From Anaerolineales bacterium (GTDB taxonomy: Bacteria; Chloroflexota; Anaerolineae; Anaerolineales; JABWBV01), in the NCBI GenBank assembly GCA_020634875.1, contig JACKAX010000026.1, positions 1 to 53,489 of the forward strand: a stretch of DNA of 53,489 nt, written 5' to 3'. The position numbers were made by a program, and so were the translations under genes. Below the pieces are notes generated by a model. The model searched no databases and was not told the DNA's origin. It saw nothing but the letters and a program-made list of their open reading frames with translations. Below, one piece after another: positions 1 through 8,530 of this stretch (positions are counted from its first letter, which is position 1; each line of letters begins with the position of its first letter).

Positions 1-1
1 G

Positions 2-898
2 CTCGAACGGCTCACGGGAAAACCCATCCGCACAGCCCACCCCATCCAACGCGGATACACGCCCGCACTTCGTCTGCACCTGACCTTTGCCGATGACACC
101 ACCGCGTTCGCAAAAATCGGCACGACACGCCTGACTTCCGGTTGGCTGCGTCGCGAAAAAACCGTTTACGAAACGTTACACACTTCTTTTATGCCCGAAA
201 TGCTCGGCTGGGAAGATGACGGCGAAAACCCCATCCTGTTGCTTGAAGATTTAAGCCACGCTCACTGGCCTCCGCCGTGGAGCGAGACGCAAATTCAAAC
301 TTTGCTCAATACCCTGCCCGAAGTCTGGAACGCCCGCTTGCCTAACTTGCCCCGGCTGGTGGATCGTCCCGGTCTGTTTATGGGTTGGGACGAAGTTTCC
401 GTAGACCCCGAACCTTTTCTCTCGCTCGAACTCGCCACCGAAAAATGGCTGGATGCGGCCTTGCCTGTCTTATTGTCCATTCCAGCGGAAAAAGTGGTGG
501 ACGGCAACGCCCTGCTTCACACGGATATACGCAGTGATAATCTGTGTTTTATCAGCGAACGGGTTATCCTCGTGGATTGGAACATTGTCTGCCTCGGCAA
601 CCCGGACGTTGACCTGGGGTTTTTCCTTCCCAGTCTCCAGACGGAAGGTGGTCCGCTCCCCGAAACGATCTTGCCCTACGCGGGAGAGATCGCCGGGATT
701 GTCAGCGGATATTTCGCCGCATACGCCGGACAGGACATCATCCCCGACGCGCCCCTCGTCCGCCATATTCAACAAGTTCAGTTGAATACCGCCCTTCCGT
801 GGGCTGTGCGGGCATTGGACTTGCCGCCATTGGATGGCGCAAAAGCCCCTGCCGCAGGGATTACAATAAACCTACAATCCCACTTCAAAAGGAGTTAA
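2..898 (+). CDS. APH-family phosphotransferase (5' end outside window)
   Basis: The reading frame is open from the first bases, so the start codon lies upstream of the window; about 298 residues are visible. An N-terminal kinase-like lobe (TPALRLHLTFADD, then AFAKIG with a likely ATP-binding Lys) precedes the C-terminal lobe with the catalytic loop HTDIRSDNLCF (H-x-D-x4-N) and the metal-binding Asp of VILVDWN. These are the hallmarks of the aminoglycoside/choline/homoserine kinase fold. The substrate cannot be told from sequence; resistance should not be assumed. The stop is 2 nt before the next gene's start, so it probably shares a transcript with the aldo/keto reductase. Confidence 0.85.
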   Translation, partial: LERLTGKPIRTAHPIQRGYTPALRLHLTFADDTTAFAKIGTTRLTSGWLRREKTVYETLHTSFMPEMLGWEDDGENPILLLEDLSHAHWPPPWSETQIQTLLNTLPEVWNARLPNLPRLVDRPGLFMGWDEVSVDPEPFLSLELATEKWLDAALPVLLSIPAEKVVDGNALLHTDIRSDNLCFISERVILVDWNIVCLGNPDVDLGFFLPSLQTEGGPLPETILPYAGEIAGIVSGYFAAYAGQDIIPDAPLVRHIQQVQLNTALPWAVRALDLPPLDGAKAPAAGITINLQSHFKRS

Positions 899-900
899 CC

Positions 901-1932
901 ATGAACTACAAACCTCTTGGACGCACAGGCGTCAAAGTCAGCGAACTGTGTTTAGGCTGCATGAACTTCGGCGGAAAAACCCCCGATGCCGAAGCCATGG
1001 ATATGATTGATTACGCACTTGCACAAGGCGTCAACTTTTTGGATACAGCAAATGTGTATTCCCGCGGCGCAAGCGAAACCGTGGTCGGCAAGGCCCTGCA
1101 ACGCAACGGCCAACGCGACAAAATCGTCCTGGCAACCAAAGTCCACGGGCGCATGGACGATGACGACATTCTCGCCGCGGGCAACAACCGGCGGCACATC
1201 CTCCAACAATGCGAGGCCTCCCTCAAACGCCTGCAAACCGACTACATTGACCTGTATCAGATTCACCGCCCCCAATCGGACATGCCCATTGACGAAACCC
1301 TGCGCGCCCTCGACGATCTCATCCGCGCGGGCAAAGTGCGCTACGTCGGCACCAGCACCTTCCCCTCCTGGCGCGTGATGGAAGCGTTGTGGGTCGCGAA
1401 AGAATTGGGGCTTAACCGCTTTGTCAGTGAACAGCCCCCCTACCATTTGCTGGATCGGAGCATCGAACGCGAACTGCTCCCCCTTGCCCAAACTTACGGA
1501 CTCGCGATCCTGCCCTGGTCGCCCCTCGCGCGCGGTTTCCTGACCGGCAAATATAAACGTGGTGAATCCATCCCCGGCGATACCCGGCTCGAAGGGGATA
1601 TGCAAGGCCCGTTCAAACATCGTACCCAAAAACATTTCAGCGACCGGGCTTATGATCTTCTCTCAGTCGTGGAACGCCTCGCCGCCGAAAAGAACTGCAC
1701 CCCCAGCCAGCTCGCCCTCGCGTGGGTAGGTCAACAACCCGGCGTTACCAGCCCGATCATTGGCCCCCGCACCCAGGCGCAACTGGAAGACAATCTGGGT
1801 GCAACCTCCATCAATATCACTGCAGAAGACTGTGCTTTAATTGACACCGTCGCCGAACCCGAACTGGCGATTGTCCCGTATTATCACGGGAGCATGATTG
1901 ATTTCAAGCCTTCGCAATTTGGGTGGGCATAA
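901..1932 (+). CDS. Aldo/keto reductase
   Basis: Protein of 343 residues, normal for the family, with an NADPH-dependent (alpha/beta)8 barrel. The catalytic tetrad is visible: Asp in NFLDTANVY, Tyr in the same motif, Lys in IVLATK and His in YQIHRP. The C-terminal NADP-binding segment reads SPIIGPRTQAQLEDNL. The start at ATG 901 is chosen because AAAGGAG lies just upstream and the family N-terminus (MNYKPLGRTGVKVSELCLG) begins there; an in-frame ATG at 799 would add 34 non-homologous residues overlapping the preceding gene. It resembles the YajO/potassium-channel-beta-like branch that reduces small aldehydes, but the true substrate is unknown. Confidence 0.93.
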   Translation: MNYKPLGRTGVKVSELCLGCMNFGGKTPDAEAMDMIDYALAQGVNFLDTANVYSRGASETVVGKALQRNGQRDKIVLATKVHGRMDDDDILAAGNNRRHILQQCEASLKRLQTDYIDLYQIHRPQSDMPIDETLRALDDLIRAGKVRYVGTSTFPSWRVMEALWVAKELGLNRFVSEQPPYHLLDRSIERELLPLAQTYGLAILPWSPLARGFLTGKYKRGESIPGDTRLEGDMQGPFKHRTQKHFSDRAYDLLSVVERLAAEKNCTPSQLALAWVGQQPGVTSPIIGPRTQAQLEDNLGATSINITAEDCALIDTVAEPELAIVPYYHGSMIDFKPSQFGWA

Positions 1933-1973
1933 TCTGTTCTCCCAAAAGCGCACACCACACTTCGTCATCTGGC

Positions 1974-2039
1974 AGACCTGACAGGTTTCCAAGCAATTAC
2001 CTTGATGAAACGTAACAGCGTGAAACCTGTCAGGTCTTT
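1974..2039 (+). terminator. 16-bp inverted repeat, likely terminator
   Basis: Perfect arms AGACCTGACAGGTTTC (1974-1989) and its complement (2022-2037) surround a 32-nt loop and are followed by TTTT. It lies about 40 nt after the aldo/keto reductase stop. The long loop is unusual for a simple terminator. I know the CCTGACAGGTTT core as a repeat that recurs in some bacterial genomes, so it may be a repeat used as a terminator. Confidence 0.5.
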
Positions 2040-2156
2040 TCGTAGAGCAGGCGGTCATAGTACTCTTGCCCCCAGGTTTTTGAGATGAATTTCACAAATT
2101 CGTCCTTTCCAAAACTCAATTTTTGAATATTGGGGCTTTTTTTAGGATTTCGTTTG

Positions 2157-2165
2157 TGCTATAAT
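2157..2165 (+). promoter_or_regulatory. Extended -10 promoter candidate upstream of sigA
   Basis: TGCTATAAT is a perfect extended -10 (TG-n-TATAAT). The region 17 bp upstream is only a T-run, so the extended -10 would have to compensate for a poor -35. It would give a leader of about 165 nt before the sigma-factor gene. Confidence 0.5.
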
Positions 2166-2261
2166 CTGCATCCCTGTCTGGAAGGACAGGCCCCCTAAGC
2201 TAATTGATAATCCAACAGTCTGGTACTACTGTTTTGAGTGAGATTGCTCAAAAACAGATAG

Positions 2262-2290
2262 TTAAATCCGGCCTGTTTATGGTTTATAAT
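2262..2290 (+). promoter_or_regulatory. Second sigA promoter candidate
   Basis: TTAAAT (2262-2267), a 17-bp spacer and a perfect TATAAT (2285-2290). The -35 matches the consensus at three positions. The start codon is 45 nt beyond the -10. Two promoters in tandem would be normal for a housekeeping sigma-factor gene. Confidence 0.45.
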
Positions 2291-2335
2291 CTTGATACGG
2301 TTTTAAAAACCCAAATTTTTGAGGTGTAATCGCCT

Positions 2336-3565
2336 ATGGATATGATCATGGAACCCATGGAAAAGCCAATCCTTGAACAAGGTCACGCGTATTCTGTTCA
2401 ACAAGTTATCGCTCTAGGTCGCCAGCAAGGGTATGTCACGCTGGATGACTTGATGCAATTTTTCCCCGAAGCGGAAGAGGACATTAACCAACTCGATGAA
2501 GTGTTCGCCGCGCTCCTGAGTGCGGGCATTCCCTACGTTGAGGATAAATCCGCACTGCCTGCCGGGGAAGGAGCGGTCGTCCCGGAACTGGAAGAAGAAG
2601 ATACCGTCCAGATGATTAATCGTTTATTCCTGTCCGGGGATGGGTCCTTGACGGAAATTGATACCAACGACATGGTGGGGTTGTATCTCAAACAAGCGGC
2701 AGAAGTGCCTTTGTTGACTCAGCAGGAAGAAATTGACCTCGCCAAAGCTATCGAACGCGGTCGCCAATCCCGCGATGAACTTGCGAAAGGCAATACCCCC
2801 TTTGAACGCCGCGACGAGTTACGCAAAAACATTGAAGATGGCACCCGCGCCCGCGAACGCCTGATCATCTCGAACTCTCGTCTGGTGATCAGTGTCGCAA
2901 AGAAATACATTGGGCGTGGTGTTCCGTTTCTGGATTTGATCCAAGAGGGGAACATCGGCCTGATGCGGGCCGCGAAAAAATTCGATTACAAACGCGGTTT
3001 CAAGTTCAGCACCTACGCGACCTGGTGGATTCGGCAGGCTGTTACCCGCGCCATCGCCGATCAAGGCCGGACGATCCGCGTTCCCGTCCACATGGGGGAC
3101 CAGATCAGCCGCCTGCGACGCGTGCAGAACCAACTTAAACAGAAGTATGCCCGCGAACCAACCATGCAGGAACTCGCGGAATTTCTTGACGTGCCGATCA
3201 AAAAAGTGGAAGAGATGCTCAAAGCCTCCCGCCGTCCGCTGTCTTTGGAAATGCCCATTGATGACGAAGGCGAATCCATGCTTGGTGATTTCATAGAAGA
3301 TTCCGACTCCCCTGCGCCCGACGAAACGGCTTCGCACAACTTGTTGAAGCAACAACTCGACTCTGTTCTGGAAACCCTCCCCCCCCGCGAAGTGCGTGTT
3401 CTCCAACTGCGCTACGGGTTGCTCGATGGCAAAACCTGCACACTTGAAGAAGTTGGCCGCAAGATGGGTGTCACCCGCGAGCGCGTCCGCCAGATCGAAG
3501 CACAGGCGCTTCGGCGGTTGCGCCACCCAGGGGTTGCGGTAACATTACGCGAATATTTGGGATAA
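2336..3565 (+). CDS. sigA: Primary RNA polymerase sigma factor (RpoD/SigA)
   Basis: A 409-residue group 1 sigma-70 factor. It has an N-terminal region 1.1-like segment (about 1-85), an acidic linker, region 1.2 (DMVGLYLKQAAEVPLLTQQEE, shown here only by its position near 105-125), region 2 with RLVISVAKKYIGRG, FLDLIQEGNIGLMRA and FKFSTYATWWIRQA, region 3 starting RVPVHMGDQISRLRR, and region 4 with the helix-turn-helix TLEEVGRKMGVTRERVRQIE near the C-terminus. The start follows GAGGTG about 8 nt upstream. It directs most transcription, which agrees with the TTGACA/TATAAT-type sites seen elsewhere in the window. Gene order around it gives no further clue. Confidence 0.97.
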   Translation: MDMIMEPMEKPILEQGHAYSVQQVIALGRQQGYVTLDDLMQFFPEAEEDINQLDEVFAALLSAGIPYVEDKSALPAGEGAVVPELEEEDTVQMINRLFLSGDGSLTEIDTNDMVGLYLKQAAEVPLLTQQEEIDLAKAIERGRQSRDELAKGNTPFERRDELRKNIEDGTRARERLIISNSRLVISVAKKYIGRGVPFLDLIQEGNIGLMRAAKKFDYKRGFKFSTYATWWIRQAVTRAIADQGRTIRVPVHMGDQISRLRRVQNQLKQKYAREPTMQELAEFLDVPIKKVEEMLKASRRPLSLEMPIDDEGESMLGDFIEDSDSPAPDETASHNLLKQQLDSVLETLPPREVRVLQLRYGLLDGKTCTLEEVGRKMGVTRERVRQIEAQALRRLRHPGVAVTLREYLG

Positions 3566-3570
3566 ATTTT

Positions 3571-3620
3571 CTTAGAAAAAAAATCCGGGCACTAATTATG
3601 TGCCCGGATTTTTTTCTAAG
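3571..3620 (+). terminator. Strong intrinsic terminator after sigA
   Basis: Stem of about 21 bp: CTTAGAAAAAAAATCCGGGCAC pairs with the sequence at 3600-3620 across a 7-nt loop. An A-run on the left arm and a T-run on the right make it usable in both directions. It starts 5 nt after the sigA stop. The remaining 230 nt to the next gene hold nothing else I can support. Confidence 0.9.
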
Positions 3621-3849
3621 ATGCAAAAAGTTGCGTGCATCCCTTTGGGGGATAAGATGGGGAAACCTAAACCATATTTTTCGTTATATCAACTTCTCCA
3701 GTTTTGAGGCACTTGACTTGTTAGAGAGGCTTTCAAGGCTACATGCACTTTAAAAGTTCGAGGCGGTTTGAGGCTGATTTTTATTTACCCTTTTTTACGA
3801 TGCCGGATTGCACCGTTTTTTAGTGTCATCGGTTTGAGAAGGAACAAAA

Positions 3850-5238
3850 ATGAAAATAACGCGTTTCGCTTTTCTTTTAGTGTTTATCCTGGTTTTGATC
3901 ATTTGTTTTCCTGCCCGCGCACAACTTAGTGATGTAAATTTATCTTTCATCACCATCCAAAATATTGGCGTTTCGGAAGCCACAGTTACCGTCACTTTCA
4001 TTGGTACAGATGGAACTGAATACATCCCAGTTAACCTGGGAAATGGCATTACCAATCCCTTTACTCTTGCGCCTGGAGTCGCACAACAGATTGTGGTGTC
4101 TCAAATCCCCTCCCTGCCATTTGGAAGTTACAGCGTTGTCATTTCCTCCGATGTAGAAGTTGTCGCCGAGGTGGGAATTGCTGGGTCAGGTGCCGTTCGT
4201 TTTACAGGGGCCTATACTGGTTTATCTTCTGGGGCAACTACTTATTACATCCCCACCATTTCCTTTAATTACTTTGGCTGGTATGGAATGCTTTCTGTCC
4301 AAAATCTGGGTACTGATCTGGCAGATGTTACCGTTAGCATCATTTGTACCGGCGGCTCCGCGACCGGGACCACTGCGACATTATCGCAAACGGACATTCC
4401 CCCACAAGCATCCTACACCTGGCCTCTCAAAAATATCACACCAACTGGTTTGAATACCGATGACAGTTGTGATGGCTCTGCAACTGTTGTTTCCAATCAA
4501 CCTATTGTGGCCGTCAACACGCAAAATAAACCTCTCAGTGGCGAAACCAACACTTTTGAAGGGTCCGCCGAAGGGTCTGACACCATTTACGTCGGGGGGT
4601 TGTCGAACAATTATTATGGATGGTATTCCGCTTTGACCGTACAGGCAGTTGGGCCATCCATTGATACCACCGTCACGGTTGACTATGCGGGAAGTCAATG
4701 GACGGATGACACCTGTCACTTAACGGATACTGCCCCTTCGTGCAAACTCATCATTCAGCGCATCGTGGAAACTACGGGACGTTATGGGGCCACCATTACA
4801 TCGAATAACGGAACACCCCTCCTGGCAATTGTAAGTACCACTAATATCACAGATTATCCCGTAGTTCGTTCAAATACGGTGCGCGGGATTGCTTTCGGCA
4901 ATAATACCTTTGCCGTCTCCAACGTTGCCAAAGCTTTTTATGGCTGGAAAACGGCAATCACCTGTCAAAACCTGGGGGAGATTGCGACCGCCATTCACTT
5001 TTCCTACTCCGGTTACGAAGGCGATGCTTACAATACCTCTGTGTTACAACCCGGAGAATCTATCCAAAAAGTTTCCACCTACGAAGCCTTCTTGCCAGAT
5101 GGCTACGACGGTGGCGCAACGCTGACGGCGGTAAAAGCAGGCGCGTCCATCGCTTGCTTTGCTGGTAATTCCAATGATATCCCCCCGATTCCTGGGGATT
5201 GGACAGTCGCGTACAATGGCTTTGGGTATGACCGCTAA
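3850..5238 (+). CDS. Secreted protein with four repeated beta-rich modules
   Basis: I do not recognise a named family. The 462 residues begin with a clear Sec signal peptide (MKITRFAFLLVFILVLIICF, cleavage probably after ARA). The mature chain consists of about four modules of roughly 105 residues, each centred on a motif like FGWYGMLSVQNLG, YYGWYSALTVQAVG or FYGWKTAITCQNLG, followed by a Val/Thr-rich strand segment. The first module has only the degenerate LSFITIQNIG. This pattern fits an immunoglobulin-like or CARDB-like extracellular beta-sandwich fold. There is no C-terminal anchor or sorting motif. A ribosome site GAAGGAA precedes the ATG. It is flanked by a strong terminator and a convergent gene, so it is probably transcribed alone. 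Confidence 0.75.
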   Translation: MKITRFAFLLVFILVLIICFPARAQLSDVNLSFITIQNIGVSEATVTVTFIGTDGTEYIPVNLGNGITNPFTLAPGVAQQIVVSQIPSLPFGSYSVVISSDVEVVAEVGIAGSGAVRFTGAYTGLSSGATTYYIPTISFNYFGWYGMLSVQNLGTDLADVTVSIICTGGSATGTTATLSQTDIPPQASYTWPLKNITPTGLNTDDSCDGSATVVSNQPIVAVNTQNKPLSGETNTFEGSAEGSDTIYVGGLSNNYYGWYSALTVQAVGPSIDTTVTVDYAGSQWTDDTCHLTDTAPSCKLIIQRIVETTGRYGATITSNNGTPLLAIVSTTNITDYPVVRSNTVRGIAFGNNTFAVSNVAKAFYGWKTAITCQNLGEIATAIHFSYSGYEGDAYNTSVLQPGESIQKVSTYEAFLPDGYDGGATLTAVKAGASIACFAGNSNDIPPIPGDWTVAYNGFGYDR

Positions 5239-5315
5239 ACCCACATCATCTGCGGAAGGCAATGGATTAGGGCATGTTTCATTTCAGTTGAACTAGCCCA
5301 ATACTGCCTCTCGCT

Positions 5316-5882
5316 TCAGGGCATAATGTTTTCCAATGAGGCAACAATCCGCTCCAATTCGCCGGACAAGTATCCCGGATAAAGTTCACGAAAGGCATTA
5401 GCCAGGGAGCGGTAATACCATAGGGTGCCATCCCGGCCCTGCGAGAAACGGTTCCAGATTTCGTCTCCAATTTGGGTATGGTCGGCCAAAATGGAGCGAG
5501 CGTTGTGGACTTTGTCAGCGAGGGAAACGAGCAGGGTATCCGCGGGGGTGTGGAGAAGATGGGCGAGATAAGTTTCTTTGCGGGTGCGCCACGGGGGTTT
5601 AGGGATTTCAAACGCATCGCTCAATTCCCCAACCATGCGGGCGACGCGGTCCCCATACCGGGTGCGGATTTCGGTCAGGGTCGCGTAACCGCCTTGATCT
5701 TCAGCGGCGTCGTGGAGGAGGGCCGCGATGGCTTGATCTTCGTCGCCACCGTGTTCCATCACGAGGGCGCACACTGCGAGGAGGTGGGAGATGTATGGGA
5801 TACCGGACCCCTTTCGGGTTTGGGTCGCGTGGAGGGTCGTGGCGTATGTCAGGGCATCGGAAAAACGCGGGGATAACTGCAT
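5316..5882 (-). CDS. HD-domain protein, MESH1/SpoT-hydrolase-like
   Basis: A 188-residue protein, close to the size of stand-alone (p)ppGpp hydrolases of the MESH1 type. The metal-binding HD residues appear as YISHLLAVC, ALLHDAAED and SLADKVHNAR, the same order as in SpoT hydrolase domains. No synthetase, TGS or ACT domain is attached. The ATG at 5882 is chosen because it starts at the family N-terminus (MQLSPRFSDALTYA) and lies just after the upstream gene's stop at 5891; the frame extends 50 codons further, but into that gene. The likely role is hydrolysis of alarmones or related nucleotides; the HD family is broad, so the substrate is inferred. Confidence 0.82.
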   Translation of the reverse strand: MQLSPRFSDALTYATTLHATQTRKGSGIPYISHLLAVCALVMEHGGDEDQAIAALLHDAAEDQGGYATLTEIRTRYGDRVARMVGELSDAFEIPKPPWRTRKETYLAHLLHTPADTLLVSLADKVHNARSILADHTQIGDEIWNRFSQGRDGTLWYYRSLANAFRELYPGYLSGELERIVASLENIMP

Positions 5883-5890
5883 CGTGCCCT

Positions 5891-6535
5891 CTATCGCCGG
5901 AAGCCGCGGAGGACAATCAACAACCCTAACAAAATCAGGGCTACCGGCCACAACAAGCCCAACAATTCCATAGCAGACGCGATGATCAGCCCGCCAAATA
6001 TCAGCAGGATGGTGGCAGGCCAGAGTGCCCACCCGCGCCGCCGCTCGCCACCGGGCAGGATAAACACGAGCAAAAATGTGATCCCCAACCCGACGAAAAA
6101 CACGCCACCCACTTCAAACGGGCCACTTTCGGGCCGAAACATAGGCCAGGCGGCCATCGCCGCAATGGTAAAGATCGTCCCGGCAGGGATGATGGCCCAC
6201 CAATGTTTGAGGGTCCGCAGATACACGACAAGGAAACTCAAGCCCAACATGCCCATAAACGCGGCTCCCTGAATTTCGCCGTGTCCTTGGATCAGGTGAA
6301 GCAAGTCCCAAAATGTCACCAAGGCAATGCCCAGCAATGTAAACGCTGGAAAGGCCGCCCACCAGTATTCTTGGTTGATCAGAAAACCGATAAAGAAAAA
6401 GACTCCGCCGATCAGGGCAGTGGTTCCCCACAACGATGGGCTAGGAGGCAAAACGTGGAGATTTTGCAAGAGAAAAATTGCACCTGCAAAAATGAGTAAC
6501 AGCCCCCAGGTTAAGCGATTTGCGAAGAGTTTCAT
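5891..6535 (-). CDS. Multi-pass membrane protein, LiaI/LiaF-like N-terminal region
   Basis: 214 residues with six or seven hydrophobic segments starting with KLFANRLTWGLLLIFAGA and ending with PVALILLGLLIVLRGFRR. The first segment pair followed by an LxPPSP loop resembles the DUF5668-type membrane module found in LiaI/LiaF and PspC-associated proteins. No soluble domain is present. The ATG at 6535 has GGAGG 4 nt upstream on the minus strand; longer starts would run into the preceding gene. It lies 8 nt upstream of the HD-hydrolase gene and is probably co-transcribed with it. Function unknown; a role in envelope stress is a guess. Confidence 0.75.
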   Translation of the reverse strand: MKLFANRLTWGLLLIFAGAIFLLQNLHVLPPSPSLWGTTALIGGVFFFIGFLINQEYWWAAFPAFTLLGIALVTFWDLLHLIQGHGEIQGAAFMGMLGLSFLVVYLRTLKHWWAIIPAGTIFTIAAMAAWPMFRPESGPFEVGGVFFVGLGITFLLVFILPGGERRRGWALWPATILLIFGGLIIASAMELLGLLWPVALILLGLLIVLRGFRR

Positions 6536-6562
6536 ACGACCTCCAAAAACAAGACTAACGAC

Positions 6563-6684
6563 GTAATTGCTCAGACCCAAAAGGTTTCTCTCGGTAAATT
6601 CGGGAACGCATTTGCAAACGGTGGCCCTTTTTAAACGGTCTTTTCTTGCAAACCAAACCTTTAGGGTCTGGCCTGAGCAGTTAC
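6563..6684. repeat. Imperfect inverted repeat, about 120 bp
   Basis: Left arm TAATTGCTCAGACCCAAAAG (from 6564) and right arm AGGGTCTGGCCTGAGCAGTT (6663-6682) are complementary apart from a 3-nt GCC insertion and a few mismatches. The element fills the entire gap between the UspA-fusion stop and the membrane-protein start. On the minus strand it would fold after the UspA-fusion stop and could attenuate read-through; it also looks like a small non-autonomous repeat. Confidence 0.5.
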
Positions 6685-8430
6685 CTAACGACAAATAAAT
6701 ACGGGGACATTTGCCTCCCGTAAGACACGGTCTACGGTACTCCCAAACATTACTTCCATCATCCGTGAATAGCTATATCCGCCCATAATGATCTCATGGC
6801 TATCGCGTTCTTGCGCGGTCGCGAGGATCGCGTCGGCGATATTGCCAGTTTTGGCAATAAAGTTGGCATTAACGCCGCGCTCGGACAGGTAATCGCGGGC
6901 TTGTTGCACGGTGTCATCTGTGGCGCGGCCAGTTTCCAAGACCGTAAGCACATCCAGAGTCCAGTGCCATTTTCCGCTCAGGTAGGTGGCGACGTAGAGG
7001 GCTTCGCGGGATTTGGGGCTACCATCAAAGGCCAGGAGCAGGCGTTCTACCTTGGGAACAACCTGGGGGACGAACATCACCGGACGGCAGGCATGGCGCA
7101 CAATGGTCGAGATGCCAGAGGTCAGCCGGTCGAGGGGGCGGTCGCCGGGAGGGTGGCTGATGTTGAGGATGATGAAGTCGGTCCAACAGGCGCGGTCACA
7201 AATCAGGTTGGCAATTTTGCCGGTTTCGATGGTGAGTTCGCCTTCTACACCGGCTTTGATGCACCGGCGTTCAAATTCTTCTTTGAGTAGTTGCGATTTT
7301 TTACTGGTGCGAGCGGCTTCGGTGCGAACAATGTGCAGGCCGTGGAGCCGGTCGCCTTCCAATTTGGCGAGGACAAGGGCTTGATCGAGGGCCAACCAGC
7401 TATTTTCGGTGCCACTGATGGGGACGAGGTAGTCGCGGAAGAGGTGTTCGCGGGGGTGGGTGGCAAAGGCCCAAGCGCGCCAGGAACCCGGATCGGGGGT
7501 AGAGTCGAGCGGGGTAAGGGGTTCGCCGTCGGAAGGTGCGGGAGGCGGGGTGAGCCGCGCGGTGCGGGCGCGGCGTCCGTCGCGTGCGGGGGGGGTGGAA
7601 AGGTTGGCGGCGGCGACTTCGACCGGGACACGCCATCCAAGTTCGGCGACGAGTTCTTCCCGACGGCGGTTGATCCAGACGTAGAGGTCGGTTTCGGTGC
7701 GGTAGGGGAAGTCGTGCGGGAGGCCGTTTTCGCGGATGACCTGCACGAGGGGGGTGTAGATTTTGTCGTACCAACGGGCAGCGGCAACTTCCCAAGGGAT
7801 GTCCAGGCTTTGGGCGTGGGAGAGTTGGCGGCGTTCTTCGGCGATTTGATGGAGAAGGAGGCGATAACTGCCGGGGACGGTGACGGTAAGGTCGGCGCGG
7901 GGGCGAAATTCGTCGAGGCGAGTGGTGGCGAGGAAGGTGGCGTATTCGGCTTTGCGGATGAGGTCGTCGGGTTGGTCGGTGGGTTCGAGAGGAACGCGGG
8001 TTTGGATTTCGGTAACGTTGGCCTGGATGGTTTGGAAGCCGCGGGCGCGGGCCACGGAGACACGGTGGTTGCCATCGAGGACGAAGTAGGCTTCACCGAT
8101 TTGGTAGACTTCGATGGGAGGCATGCCGCGCTGGTCTATGCTGGCGCGGACGCGTGCCCAGCGTTCGGCGTCGCGGTCATCAAGGGGGAGAAAGGAGCGG
8201 GTGAAGTCGTGGTAGCGTCCGACGCTGCCGATGATGGCGTTGAGGGGGATTTCTTGCAGGCCGCGGGGGAGGGTTTGTTCGCCTTTGAGAAGTTCGCGCA
8301 CTTCTTCAAAGGCGAGGAGGTCCGCGGATTTTCCGGTAAGGCGCGCGACCACCGCTTCGAGCGCGGCGCGGCGGCGCGCAGTGCGAAAGTCTTCGATAGA
8401 CGCGGTATAGTCGGAGATTTCGAGGTGCAT
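6685..8430 (-). CDS. ParB-like domain fused to two universal stress domains
   Basis: A 581-residue protein with an unusual order of domains. Residues about 60-145 form a ParB/Srx-like N-terminal domain: IPLNAIIGSVGRYHDF, then the nucleotide-site motif VLDGNHRVSVARARG. A helical middle (about 165-300) includes DLYVWINRRREELVAELG. The C-terminal half has two UspA-like domains: a degenerate one (about 325-445, starting REHLFRDYLVPISG) and a canonical one (about 455-581, RLLLAFDGSPKSREALYVA and EIIMGGYSYSRMMEVMFGS, the ATP-binding G-x2-G-x9-G(S/T) pattern with variation). The combination suggests a nucleotide-binding stress sensor, possibly one that uses a ParB-like CTPase pocket. The Arg-rich HRV motif is intact. 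No partner gene tells the role. Confidence 0.85.
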   Translation of the reverse strand: MHLEISDYTASIEDFRTARRRAALEAVVARLTGKSADLLAFEEVRELLKGEQTLPRGLQEIPLNAIIGSVGRYHDFTRSFLPLDDRDAERWARVRASIDQRGMPPIEVYQIGEAYFVLDGNHRVSVARARGFQTIQANVTEIQTRVPLEPTDQPDDLIRKAEYATFLATTRLDEFRPRADLTVTVPGSYRLLLHQIAEERRQLSHAQSLDIPWEVAAARWYDKIYTPLVQVIRENGLPHDFPYRTETDLYVWINRRREELVAELGWRVPVEVAAANLSTPPARDGRRARTARLTPPPAPSDGEPLTPLDSTPDPGSWRAWAFATHPREHLFRDYLVPISGTENSWLALDQALVLAKLEGDRLHGLHIVRTEAARTSKKSQLLKEEFERRCIKAGVEGELTIETGKIANLICDRACWTDFIILNISHPPGDRPLDRLTSGISTIVRHACRPVMFVPQVVPKVERLLLAFDGSPKSREALYVATYLSGKWHWTLDVLTVLETGRATDDTVQQARDYLSERGVNANFIAKTGNIADAILATAQERDSHEIIMGGYSYSRMMEVMFGSTVDRVLREANVPVFICR

Positions 8431-8440
8431 AGGGGGAAGG

Positions 8441-8530
8441 TGGACAGGTATACAAGTAAGCAGGTAGAAAGGTTTCTGCGTTTGTTGACTTGTGTACCTG
8501 TTTACCTGTCTACTTTTTACTTTGTAAACG
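8441..8530. repeat. Octamer (ARGTANAC) repeat arranged as a dyad
   Basis: Left half carries AGGTATAC-AAGTAAGC-AGGTAGAA in 8-nt steps; the right half carries the complement, read as AGTAGACAGGTAAACAGG and further octamers. The halves can pair imperfectly into a hairpin. It fills the gap between the ParB/UspA gene and the nitroreductase stop and reaches into the last codons of the latter. Related sites occur at 13553-13640 and 43284-43362. Confidence 0.6.
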
